Shown here piece after piece: positions 27,083 through 33,595 of a DNA stretch of 46,077 nucleotides (positions are counted from its first letter, which is position 1; each line of letters begins with the position of its first letter). Source of the stretch: Candidatus Eiseniibacteriota bacterium (GTDB lineage Bacteria; Eisenbacteria; RBG-16-71-46); the NCBI GenBank assembly GCA_016178725.1, contig JACOSV010000072.1, positions 1 to 46,077 of the forward strand. The letters run 5' to 3'. The notes under the pieces are model-generated. The model was not told where the DNA came from. It saw only the letters and a list, made by a program, of their open reading frames with translations, and searched no databases. A program made the translations under genes and the position numbers.

Positions 27083-27697
27083 ATGGCGAGTAAGCCGCGT
27101 TCCATCGTTCGCGAGTATCTCGAGGCCGCGCTGTGGGCGCTGCTCATCACGCTGTTCCTGCGCGCCTTCGTGATCCAGGCGTTCCGCATCCCGTCCGAGT
27201 CGATGAAAGACACGCTGCTCGTCGGCGATTTCCTGTTCGTCAACAAGTTCGAGTACGGGGCCAAGATCCCGTTCACGCACATCCGCCTGCCGGGCCTCCG
27301 TCAGCCGCGTCGCGGCGACGTGATCGTCTTCCAGTTCCCGCAGGATCCGAGCAAGGACTACATCAAACGCTGCATCGCGACCGGCGGCGAGACGATCGAG
27401 ATCAGGAACAAGCAGGTCTCGGTCAACGGCACGCCGCTCCGCGAGCCGTACGCGGTCCACTCCGATCCCAACGTGAAGCCGGCGGGCTACGAGTACCGCG
27501 ACAACTTCGGACCGTTCACGGTGCCGCCAGGCGAGACGTTCATGATGGGCGACAACCGCGACAACTCGAACGACAGTCGCTACTGGGGGACGCTGGTCAT
27601 GGACCTCGTCAAGGGCCGGGCGATGTTCCTCTACTGGTCGTGGGACACCGACCGGAACTGGCCGCGGTGGAACCGCATCCTGCGTCCGATCCGCTGA
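27083..27697 (+). CDS. lepB: Signal peptidase I
   Basis: A 204-residue membrane protease that removes Sec signal peptides. Residues 11-33 are the single N-terminal membrane segment. PSESM holds the catalytic Ser40, YIKRC the general-base Lys95, and GDNRDNSNDSRYWG is box E. FGPFTVPPGETFMMGDN is typical. GGGGAG lies seven bases before the ATG. lepA-lepB order is conserved in many bacteria. Confidence 0.96.
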   Translation: MASKPRSIVREYLEAALWALLITLFLRAFVIQAFRIPSESMKDTLLVGDFLFVNKFEYGAKIPFTHIRLPGLRQPRRGDVIVFQFPQDPSKDYIKRCIATGGETIEIRNKQVSVNGTPLREPYAVHSDPNVKPAGYEYRDNFGPFTVPPGETFMMGDNRDNSNDSRYWGTLVMDLVKGRAMFLYWSWDTDRNWPRWNRILRPIR

Positions 27698-28950
27698 CGG
27701 CGTCCCGCCTCGGTCCGTCCGTAGCGGCGCGCGCCGCGGCGCGGCGCGGGCTCTACGTGCACGTGCCGTTCTGCGCCGTGCGCTGCAGCTACTGCGACTT
27801 CTCGAGCGGGGCGCTGTCGGCGGCCGCGGTCGAGCGCTACCTCGCGGCCATGGCGCTCGAGACCGCACGCCGCGCGCCCGATGCCCGCGGCGCCGTTTTC
27901 ACCTCGGTGTTCTTCGGCGGCGGCACGCCGTCCGCGCTCTCGGCCCGCCACTTCACGCGCCTCGCCGCGCTGGTGCGTGGCGCGTTCGCGATCGCCGACG
28001 ATGCCGAGATCACGCTCGAGGCCAATCCCGAATCCGTGCGCGCGCCGCTGCTCGAGGCGTGGGCCACGGCCGGGGTGAACCGGCTCTCGATGGGGGCGCA
28101 GTCGTTCGACGCCGAGGAGCTCGAGGGTCTCGGCCGCATCCACGACGCGGCGCGGCCGGGCGAGGCGTTCGCGCTGGCGCGCGCGCACGGGTTCCGACGC
28201 CTGTCGCTCGATCTCATGTTCGGCTTCCCGGGCAACGACGGCGGGCGTCTCGCCCGCACGCTCGACCGGGCGCTCGCGCTCGATCCCGAGCATCTCTCGG
28301 CGTACTGCTACATCCCGGAGCCGGGGACGCCGCTCGGCGACCGCGTGCTGCGGCGCGATGTGGCGCTGCCCTCGACCGATGCGCAGGCGGATGAGTACGC
28401 CATGCTCACCGCCCGGCTCGAGGCGGCGGGGTTCGCGGGCTACGAGACATCCAACTTCGCCCGGGCCGGCGCCGAGGCGCGGCACAACCTCGTCTACTGG
28501 CTGCGCCGCGACCACATGGCGCTCGGCCCCTCGGCGCACGGGCTGTGGAACGGCGTGCGCTTCGGCAACCACTACGCGTTCGAACGCTGGGCGGCTTCGC
28601 TCGAGGCCGACGCATCGTGCGACGCGACCGAGATCGAGAGCGCGCGCTCGCGCGCCGACGAAATCGTGATGCTGGGGCTGCGGCTCGGCTGCGGGCTCGA
28701 CGCGTCGGACCATCCCGCCACGCGCTGGGCCGACGTCCTGCGACGCTACGGCGCGGCGTTCGAGCAGGGGCTCGCCCTCGGGCGCCTCGAGCCGGCGCGC
28801 GACGGGGTGCGCATCCCGCGCGCGCATCGCTTCGTCGCCGACGACACGATCGCGTGGCTGATGGCGGCCGCCGACCGCCCGTCGCGCGGGCCGCTCGGCG
28901 ACGTCGTCCGCGGCCGCACGGATTTGACACCCGCGCGAAGCGCTCCGTAA
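27667..28950 (+). CDS. hemW: HemW-like radical SAM protein (heme chaperone family)
   Basis: A 427-residue radical SAM enzyme. YVHVPFCAVRCSYCDF holds CxxxCxxC binding the [4Fe-4S] cluster, followed by FFGGGTPSAL, ITLEANPE, NRLSMGAQSF, LSLDLMFGFPG and YCYIPEPGTPL. YETSNFARAGAEARHNLVYW contains the HNxxYW motif that marks HemW and separates it from HemN. Its role is heme delivery rather than coproporphyrinogen oxidation. GTG 27667 gives a 31-base overlap with lepB; a CTG at 27694 that overlaps the lepB stop is a possible alternative. Confidence 0.9.
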   Translation: MEPHPASDPLTASRLGPSVAARAAARRGLYVHVPFCAVRCSYCDFSSGALSAAAVERYLAAMALETARRAPDARGAVFTSVFFGGGTPSALSARHFTRLAALVRGAFAIADDAEITLEANPESVRAPLLEAWATAGVNRLSMGAQSFDAEELEGLGRIHDAARPGEAFALARAHGFRRLSLDLMFGFPGNDGGRLARTLDRALALDPEHLSAYCYIPEPGTPLGDRVLRRDVALPSTDAQADEYAMLTARLEAAGFAGYETSNFARAGAEARHNLVYWLRRDHMALGPSAHGLWNGVRFGNHYAFERWAASLEADASCDATEIESARSRADEIVMLGLRLGCGLDASDHPATRWADVLRRYGAAFEQGLALGRLEPARDGVRIPRAHRFVADDTIAWLMAAADRPSRGPLGDVVRGRTDLTPARSAP

Positions 28951-28952
28951 TT
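28924..28952 (+). promoter_or_regulatory. Promoter for hrcA giving a nearly leaderless message
   Basis: TTGACA (28924-28929), 17 bases, GTAATT (28947-28952). Transcription would start near 28959, about three bases before the ATG. The promoter overlaps the end of hemW. I could not find a CIRCE inverted repeat (TTAGCACTC-N9-GAGTGCTAA), so self-repression by HrcA is not evident here. Confidence 0.65.
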
Positions 28953-28961
28953 TCATCGCCC

Positions 28962-29999
28962 ATGTCCCATCCCGCGTTTCCCGGCGGAGTCCATCGCGAA
29001 GACCCCGAGTTGAGCCACCGCCAGCGGCAGGTATTCCTGGCGCTGGTGACGCTGCACGGCGATTCCGCGCGGCCGGTGGGCTCGGAAGCGCTGTCGCAGC
29101 AGGGCGGCATCCCGCTCTCGCCCGCGAGCATCCGCGGCGCGCTCGCCGAGCTCGAGGCGGCGGGTCTCGTCGCCCGCGCCCACGCGTCGGCCGGACGCGT
29201 CCCGAGCGAGACCGGCTATGACTTCTTCATCCGCCACCTGCTGACGCCGGCGGCACTCGCCCCGGCCGAGCTGGCGCAGGTGGACGAGACGCTCGGCCGC
29301 TCGGCGCGCGACGTCGAGCACCTGCTCGGCGAGGCCTCGCGCCTGCTCTCGTCGCTCACGCACCAGCTCGGGCTCGCGCTCACCACGTCGCTCGAGGGCG
29401 AACGTCTGACCGGCCTCGAGCTCCAGCCGCTGGATGCGCGGCGCGCCCTGATGATCATGAGCCTCGGCGCGGGCGTGGTGCGCACGCTCGTGCTCGAGCT
29501 CGAGAGCCCGCTCGACGGCGCGGAACTCGACGAAGTCTCGAGCGTGCTGCGCGAACGCCTGATCGGCCGCGACCTCGCCGAGGTCCGCGACCGGCTCGCG
29601 GCCGATCCCGAGCTGGTGCGGTGGAGCGCCGTGCGAATGGTGGCGCGCGCGGCCGCGGCGCACTGGGCGACCGTGCCGAGCGCCAGGTTCAGCTCCGGCG
29701 CCGGCCACATCGCCGGCCAGCCCGAGTTCGCCGCCGGCGCCGCGCTCGGTTCGCTGCTGCGCATCGTGGAGCAGGGCCCGCCGCTCGACCGGCTCATGGT
29801 CGAGGGGGCCGAGGGCCATTCCGCGGTGCGCGTCGGGCTCGACGAAGACGAGGCCCTCCACCGCTGCAGCCTCGTGAGCTATCCGCTGCCGGGCGTGCGC
29901 CGCGGCGCGGTCGGCGTGCTCGGGCCGCTGCGTATGGATTACGCGCGGGTGATCTCGATCGTGGACGTGGTCGGCCGCCGCGTCGCCGAGCTGCTCTAG
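28962..29999 (+). CDS. hrcA: Heat-inducible transcription repressor HrcA
   Basis: A 345-residue repressor. The N-terminal winged helix (residues 15-90) has HRQRQVFLALVTLHGDSARPVGSEAL and SPASIRGALAELEAAGLVARAHASAGRVPSETGYDFFIRHLL, the HrcA DNA-binding block. The C-terminal GAF-like domain ends with YPLPGVRRGAVGVLGPLRMDYARVISIVDVVGRRVAELL. HrcA represses chaperone genes at CIRCE sites and is assisted by GroEL. It heads the hrcA-grpE-dnaJ group, from which dnaK is missing. Confidence 0.94.
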   Translation: MSHPAFPGGVHREDPELSHRQRQVFLALVTLHGDSARPVGSEALSQQGGIPLSPASIRGALAELEAAGLVARAHASAGRVPSETGYDFFIRHLLTPAALAPAELAQVDETLGRSARDVEHLLGEASRLLSSLTHQLGLALTTSLEGERLTGLELQPLDARRALMIMSLGAGVVRTLVLELESPLDGAELDEVSSVLRERLIGRDLAEVRDRLAADPELVRWSAVRMVARAAAAHWATVPSARFSSGAGHIAGQPEFAAGAALGSLLRIVEQGPPLDRLMVEGAEGHSAVRVGLDEDEALHRCSLVSYPLPGVRRGAVGVLGPLRMDYARVISIVDVVGRRVAELL

Positions 30000-30046
30000 C
30001 CCGCTCGGGGTCCGCCGCTCGGATCCCGCCTGAGGAGTTGCGACCC

Positions 30047-30661
30047 ATGAACGATCCCAAGACCCCGCGCGCCGGGCGCGGTCGCGCTCCGGGAACGCCG
30101 GCGACCGCGCCGCCCGACGACGACCGCCAGCCCGATGCCGCGCGCGAGGCGGAGCCGAGCGGCAACTGGGAGGGCGAGGGCGGCGCCCCGTCGGACGCGC
30201 CCGCGCCGGCCGTCGCCGGCGGTGAGCCCGACTACAAGGACCGCTGGCTGCGCGCCGAGGCCGATCTCCAGAACTATCGCCGCCGCGCGACGCGTGAGTG
30301 GGAGGAGGCACGGCGAGGCGCCGAGGAGAGCGTGCTGCTCGAGATGGTCGCGGCGCTCGACGACCTCGAGCGCGCGCTCGAGGCGGCGGCCGGCGCCGAG
30401 CAGGACTGGGTACGCGGCGTGGCGCTCGTCGCCCAGCGCATGCGCGAGTACCTCGCGCGCCAGGGCGTGACCGCGATCGATCCGCTCGGCCAGCCGTTCG
30501 ATCCGGCGTTTCAGGAGGCCCTGCTCGAGATCGAATCGCCCGAGGGCACGCCGGAGGGAAGCGTGGTCAAGGTGGTGCAGAAGGGCTACCGCCGCGGCGA
30601 CCGCGCCCTGCGCGCCGCACGCGTGGTGGTCGGACGACCGCCGGCGGGGGGCGCGGCGTAG
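30047..30661 (+). CDS. grpE: Nucleotide exchange factor GrpE
   Basis: A 204-residue GrpE. Residues 1-60 are Pro/Ala/acidic and disordered. YKDRWLRAEADLQNYRRRATRE is the start of the long paired helix, LLEMVAALDDLERAL the four-helix region, and GVTAIDPLGQPFDPAFQEAL and GSVVKVVQKGYRRGDRALRAARVVVG form the C-terminal beta domain that contacts DnaK. It releases ADP from DnaK. GAGGAG lies ten bases upstream of the ATG. Confidence 0.95.
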   Translation: MNDPKTPRAGRGRAPGTPATAPPDDDRQPDAAREAEPSGNWEGEGGAPSDAPAPAVAGGEPDYKDRWLRAEADLQNYRRRATREWEEARRGAEESVLLEMVAALDDLERALEAAAGAEQDWVRGVALVAQRMREYLARQGVTAIDPLGQPFDPAFQEALLEIESPEGTPEGSVVKVVQKGYRRGDRALRAARVVVGRPPAGGAA

Positions 30662-31786
30662 ATGGCGCGCCGCGATTTCTACGAGGTGCTTGGCGTTGCG
30701 CGCGACGCCGGCGAGGACGAGATCAAGAAGGCCTATCGCAAGATCGCGTTCGAGAATCACCCCGACCGCAATCCGGACGACAAAGCGGCCGAGCAGCGGT
30801 TCAAGGAGGCGACCGAGGCGTACGAGGTGCTGCGCGATCGTGAGAAGCGCGCGCAGTACGACCGCTTCGGCCATGCGGCGGTCGAGGGCGGCCCCGCGGG
30901 CGGCGGCGTCGGCTTCAGCGGCTTCGATCTCGCGGCCGCGCTGCGCGCGTTCATGCGCGACTTCGGCGGCGAGGGCGGCTTCGAGGATCTCTTCTGCGGC
31001 GGCGGACGCGCCGCGGGACCGCGCCTGCGCCGCGGCGAAGATCTACAGGTGACGTTGCGATTGTCACTGGAAGAAATCGCGACCGGCGTCGAGAAGAAGA
31101 TCCGCGTCAAGCACCTTCGCCCGTGCGGCACCTGCTCGGGCCGGGGCGGGACCGGCGAGACCACGTGCAGCGAGTGCGACGGCCGCGGCCAGGTGCGCCG
31201 CGTGCAGCAGACGTTCTTCGGCCAGTTCGTGAACGTCGGCCCGTGCCCCCGCTGCGGCGGGGATGGGCGCATCATCCGCGACCGCTGCAAGACCTGCGGC
31301 GGCGACGGGCTGGTCTCCGAGACCGACACGATCGCGGTGCAGGTGCCGGCCGGGGTCGCGAACGGGAACTTCATTCCGCTGCGCGGCATGGGCGACGCCG
31401 GGCCGCGCAACGGTCCGGCCGGCAATCTGATCGCGCTGATCGAGGAGAAGCCGCACCCGGTGTTCGATCGCGCGGGCGACGATCTGCGGATCGACGTGCC
31501 GGTGAGCATCGTGACCGCGGCGCTCGGCGGCAAGGTCGATGTCCCCACGCTCGACGGCTCGACGCTCGCGATCGACGTCCACGCCGGCACGCAGAGCGGC
31601 CGCGTCGTGCGCCTGCGCGGCAAGGGGCTGCCCGCGTTGCGCGGCGGGCGCGGGGATCTGCTCGCGACGCTCGTCGTCTGGGTTCCGGGCAAGCTCGGAT
31701 CGGCGGAGAAGAAGCTGCTCGAGCAGCTCGGCCGCAGCGACGCGCTCAAGCCGCCGCATCCGGGCAAGACGATCTCGGCCGGTTGA
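30662..31786 (+). CDS. dnaJ: Chaperone protein DnaJ
   Basis: A 374-residue type I DnaJ directly abutting the grpE stop. The J domain (1-70) has HPD in ENHPDRNPDD. A Gly/Phe linker is followed by a zinc domain with four CxxCxGxG-like motifs (CGTCSGRG, CSECDGRG, CPRCGGDG, CKTCGGDG). The C-terminal substrate-binding domains include IPLRGMGDAGPRNGPAGNL and VVRLRGKGLPALRG. It delivers substrates to DnaK and stimulates its ATPase. No dnaK is found in the window, so the partner is encoded elsewhere. Confidence 0.96.
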   Translation: MARRDFYEVLGVARDAGEDEIKKAYRKIAFENHPDRNPDDKAAEQRFKEATEAYEVLRDREKRAQYDRFGHAAVEGGPAGGGVGFSGFDLAAALRAFMRDFGGEGGFEDLFCGGGRAAGPRLRRGEDLQVTLRLSLEEIATGVEKKIRVKHLRPCGTCSGRGGTGETTCSECDGRGQVRRVQQTFFGQFVNVGPCPRCGGDGRIIRDRCKTCGGDGLVSETDTIAVQVPAGVANGNFIPLRGMGDAGPRNGPAGNLIALIEEKPHPVFDRAGDDLRIDVPVSIVTAALGGKVDVPTLDGSTLAIDVHAGTQSGRVVRLRGKGLPALRGGRGDLLATLVVWVPGKLGSAEKKLLEQLGRSDALKPPHPGKTISAG

Positions 31787-32529
31787 GCGCGCGCGTGCCG
31801 GGCGACGCGGCGCCCTCGTGGATCCTGGTTCCGGATCTCCCCGCGGCCGGCGGGCGCGTGTCGCTGGGTGCCGGCGAAAGTCACTACCTCGCGCGCGTGT
31901 GCCGCGCGCGCCCCGGCGACCGCGTCTCGGCGACCGACGGAAACGGCGCGATCGCGGCGCTGCGGCTGATCGAGATCGGCGGCTCGGTCACGGCCGAGGT
32001 CGATACCCGCGAGCGGCGCGAGATGGAGCGCGAGGCGTGGGTGCTGTGCGGCGCGCCGGAAGGCGAGCGCGCCGACTGGATGATCGAGAAGCTCGCCGAG
32101 CTCGGCGTCCGCGTGCTCCAGCCGCTGGATTGCGAACGCGGCGTATGGCGCGGCGGCGCGAGGCGGATCGAGCGCTGGCGGCGGGTCGCGGCCGCGGCGC
32201 TCCGCCAGTCGCGCCGAGCGTTCCTGCTCGACGTTCGTCCGCCGATGGACCTGGCCGGCGCCCTGGATGCGCTCCCGGCCGGAGGGATGCGCTGCCTGTG
32301 CGACGCGACCGGGCCCCATGGTGTCGCGGCGGCGGCGGCTGGAGCGGGAAACGCGGTCGGCCTGATCGGCCCGGCGGCCGGTTTCACCGCAGGCGAGGCG
32401 GAGCGTGTGCGTGCCGCGGGGTTCTCGCCTATGCGGCTGGCGGGCGCGAGGTTACGCACCGAGACCGCCGCGGTGGCGTGGGCCGCGTGGTGGGCATCGG
32501 CGATGGACGCGGCCCCCGGAGCCGCCTAA
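31783..32529 (+). CDS. rsmE: 16S rRNA (uracil1498-N3)-methyltransferase RsmE
   Basis: A 248-residue SPOUT methyltransferase with a TTG start overlapping the dnaJ stop (TTGA); GTG 31795 is an alternative. The N-terminal PUA-like part has HYLARVCRARPGDRV. The SPOUT knot has WMIEKLAELGVRVLQPLDCERGVW, VAAAALRQSRR (usual 'ASEQS.R'), GLIGPAAGFTAGEAE (usual 'GPEGG') and RLAGARLRTETAAV. The changes ALRQSRR and GPAAGF depart slightly from consensus but keep the knot. It modifies U1498 in 16S rRNA. Confidence 0.9.
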   Translation: MSARVPGDAAPSWILVPDLPAAGGRVSLGAGESHYLARVCRARPGDRVSATDGNGAIAALRLIEIGGSVTAEVDTRERREMEREAWVLCGAPEGERADWMIEKLAELGVRVLQPLDCERGVWRGGARRIERWRRVAAAALRQSRRAFLLDVRPPMDLAGALDALPAGGMRCLCDATGPHGVAAAAAGAGNAVGLIGPAAGFTAGEAERVRAAGFSPMRLAGARLRTETAAVAWAAWWASAMDAAPGAA

Positions 32530-32553
32530 CCGCGAGCGCGCCGGGTGGGGGCC

Positions 32554-32583
32554 TTGACGCTCCCGACACCCGGGCCATAGACT
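32554..32583 (+). promoter_or_regulatory. Promoter for the rpsU-cvpA-mutS2-dnaG-rpoD operon
   Basis: TTGACG (32554-32559), an 18-base spacer, TAGACT (32578-32583). The transcript would start near 32590, giving a leader of about 100 bases before rpsU. Confidence 0.6.
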
Positions 32584-32589
32584 GCTCGT

Positions 32590-32689
32590 GCCATTGTCGC
32601 GCACTACGATCCCCCGTGCGTGAGCATTTTGCTTTTCAGCCATATACCGATCTTTCGAGGTCGTTGGGACAGAGAGAGGGGGCGATGCA
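32590..32689 (+). promoter_or_regulatory. Leader of rpsU with a UUCG-capped hairpin
   Basis: The leader is less GC-rich than its surroundings (a gcattttgcttttcagccat stretch). CGATCT TTCG AGGTCG at 32648-32663 folds into a six-base-pair stem with a stable UUCG tetraloop. GAGAGAGGGGGCG then acts as ribosome-binding site. An autoregulatory site for S21 is conceivable but unproven. A seven-codon out-of-frame ORF starts at ATG 32685. Confidence 0.35.
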
Positions 32690-32881
32690 TTGCCCGGCAT
32701 CAGGGTGAAGGACGGTGAGTCCTTCGAGAGCGCCCTGCGCCGCTTCAAGAAGAAGTGCGAGAAGGCCGGAATCCTCGCGGATCTCCGTCGTCATCAGCAT
32801 TTCGAGAAGCCGAGCGAGCGACGCAAGCGCAAGTTGAACGCGGCCAAGCGGAAAAACTTGGCCCGTCGTCAGGAGAACTAG
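32690..32881 (+). CDS. rpsU: 30S ribosomal protein S21
   Basis: A 63-residue S21. A TTG start gives [27 protein letters not shown] after Met, matching the family start 'P.i.V..nEs.e.AlrRFkr.cek.G'. The C-terminus is Lys/Arg-rich ([14 protein letters not shown]). S21 helps the 30S subunit base-pair with the Shine-Dalgarno sequence. It opens the classic rpsU-dnaG-rpoD operon. Confidence 0.96.
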   Translation: MPGIRVKDGESFESALRRFKKKCEKAGILADLRRHQHFEKPSERRKRKLNAAKRKNLARRQEN

Positions 32882-32886
32882 CGGCG

Positions 32887-33474
32887 CTGAATCCGAACGG
32901 CCTCACCTGGCTGGACTGGACCATGGTGGTCCTCGTCCTGTTGTTCGCAATTGGCGGATTCCTGCGCGGCACCGTCGCGCAGGTTTTTGTTGTGGTCGGC
33001 GTGGTGGCCGGATGGTGGCTCGCCGGATTCGTCTCGCACTGGGTCGGAGATCACTGGCGCGGGGCACGGCCCGCGGCGGTCTTCTGGACGCTGCGCTGGG
33101 TCGTGGCGGCGCTCGCGGGGCTCGCGGTGGCGGCGCTGTTTCAGTGGTGGGGCGAGCGTCTCGGCAAGTCGGTGCGCGAGGGCCCGCTCGGCTGGCTCGA
33201 TCGTGGAGGAGGGCTGGTCGTGGGGGCGGTCGTGGGGGCGGTGGTGTGTGCGTTCCTGATGCTTGCGGCCCTCACGCTCGACCGGCCCGGTCGTCCGGGC
33301 GAGGACGTCGCCCGCATGCGGCTCGGTCCGGCCACGATGTCGACGGCGGCCATGGCGTGCGGCTGCGGCGCACGCTACGTCCCGGGCTCGTCCTGGCTCC
33401 AGCAGCGGTTCCTCGCGGCCCGGCAGCGCGCCGGCCGCCTGCGCGCGCACGGCACGACGACGCATCACAGCTGA
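32887..33474 (+). CDS. cvpA: CvpA-family membrane protein
   Basis: About 195 residues with four membrane segments (about 13-31, 38-52, 69-88, 113-132). The family start 'NWLDI.il.il...g..rG' is seen in LTWLDWTMVVLVLLFAIGGFLRGT. This lies upstream of the first in-frame ATG (32923), so translation probably begins earlier, perhaps at CTG 32887, which has AGGAG eleven bases upstream. CvpA is needed for colicin V production in E. coli and affects purine regulon expression and envelope function; the molecular role is unclear. Confidence 0.75.
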   Translation: MNPNGLTWLDWTMVVLVLLFAIGGFLRGTVAQVFVVVGVVAGWWLAGFVSHWVGDHWRGARPAAVFWTLRWVVAALAGLAVAALFQWWGERLGKSVREGPLGWLDRGGGLVVGAVVGAVVCAFLMLAALTLDRPGRPGEDVARMRLGPATMSTAAMACGCGARYVPGSSWLQQRFLAARQRAGRLRAHGTTTHHS

Positions 33475-33505
33475 TCGCATCAACCCCTAACGGGCCGGCG
33501 GGGCC

Positions 33506-33586
33506 GCGGCCCAATTCGGTATCGCGGCGGCTGCGGTCGAATTCGGTATCGCGGCGTCCGCGGTCCAATTCGTTATCGCGGCGGGC
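33506..33586 (+). repeat. Three 27-bp direct repeats upstream of mutS2
   Basis: Copies at 33506-33532, 33533-33559 and 33560-33586, each of the form gcggycsaattcgktatcgcggcgnnn, with no gap. They fill the space between cvpA and mutS2. The period is a multiple of three, but no start codon in the mutS2 frame precedes them and a TAA is at 33488. The shared core ATTCGGTATCGCGGCG could be a protein-binding site or the remains of duplicated coding sequence. Confidence 0.9.
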
Positions 33587-33595
33587 GGGAGCGGC

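Noticed and set aside
28880-28962. CIRCE operator at hrcA
   Set aside because: No TTAGCACTC/GAGTGCTAA inverted repeat could be found on either strand.
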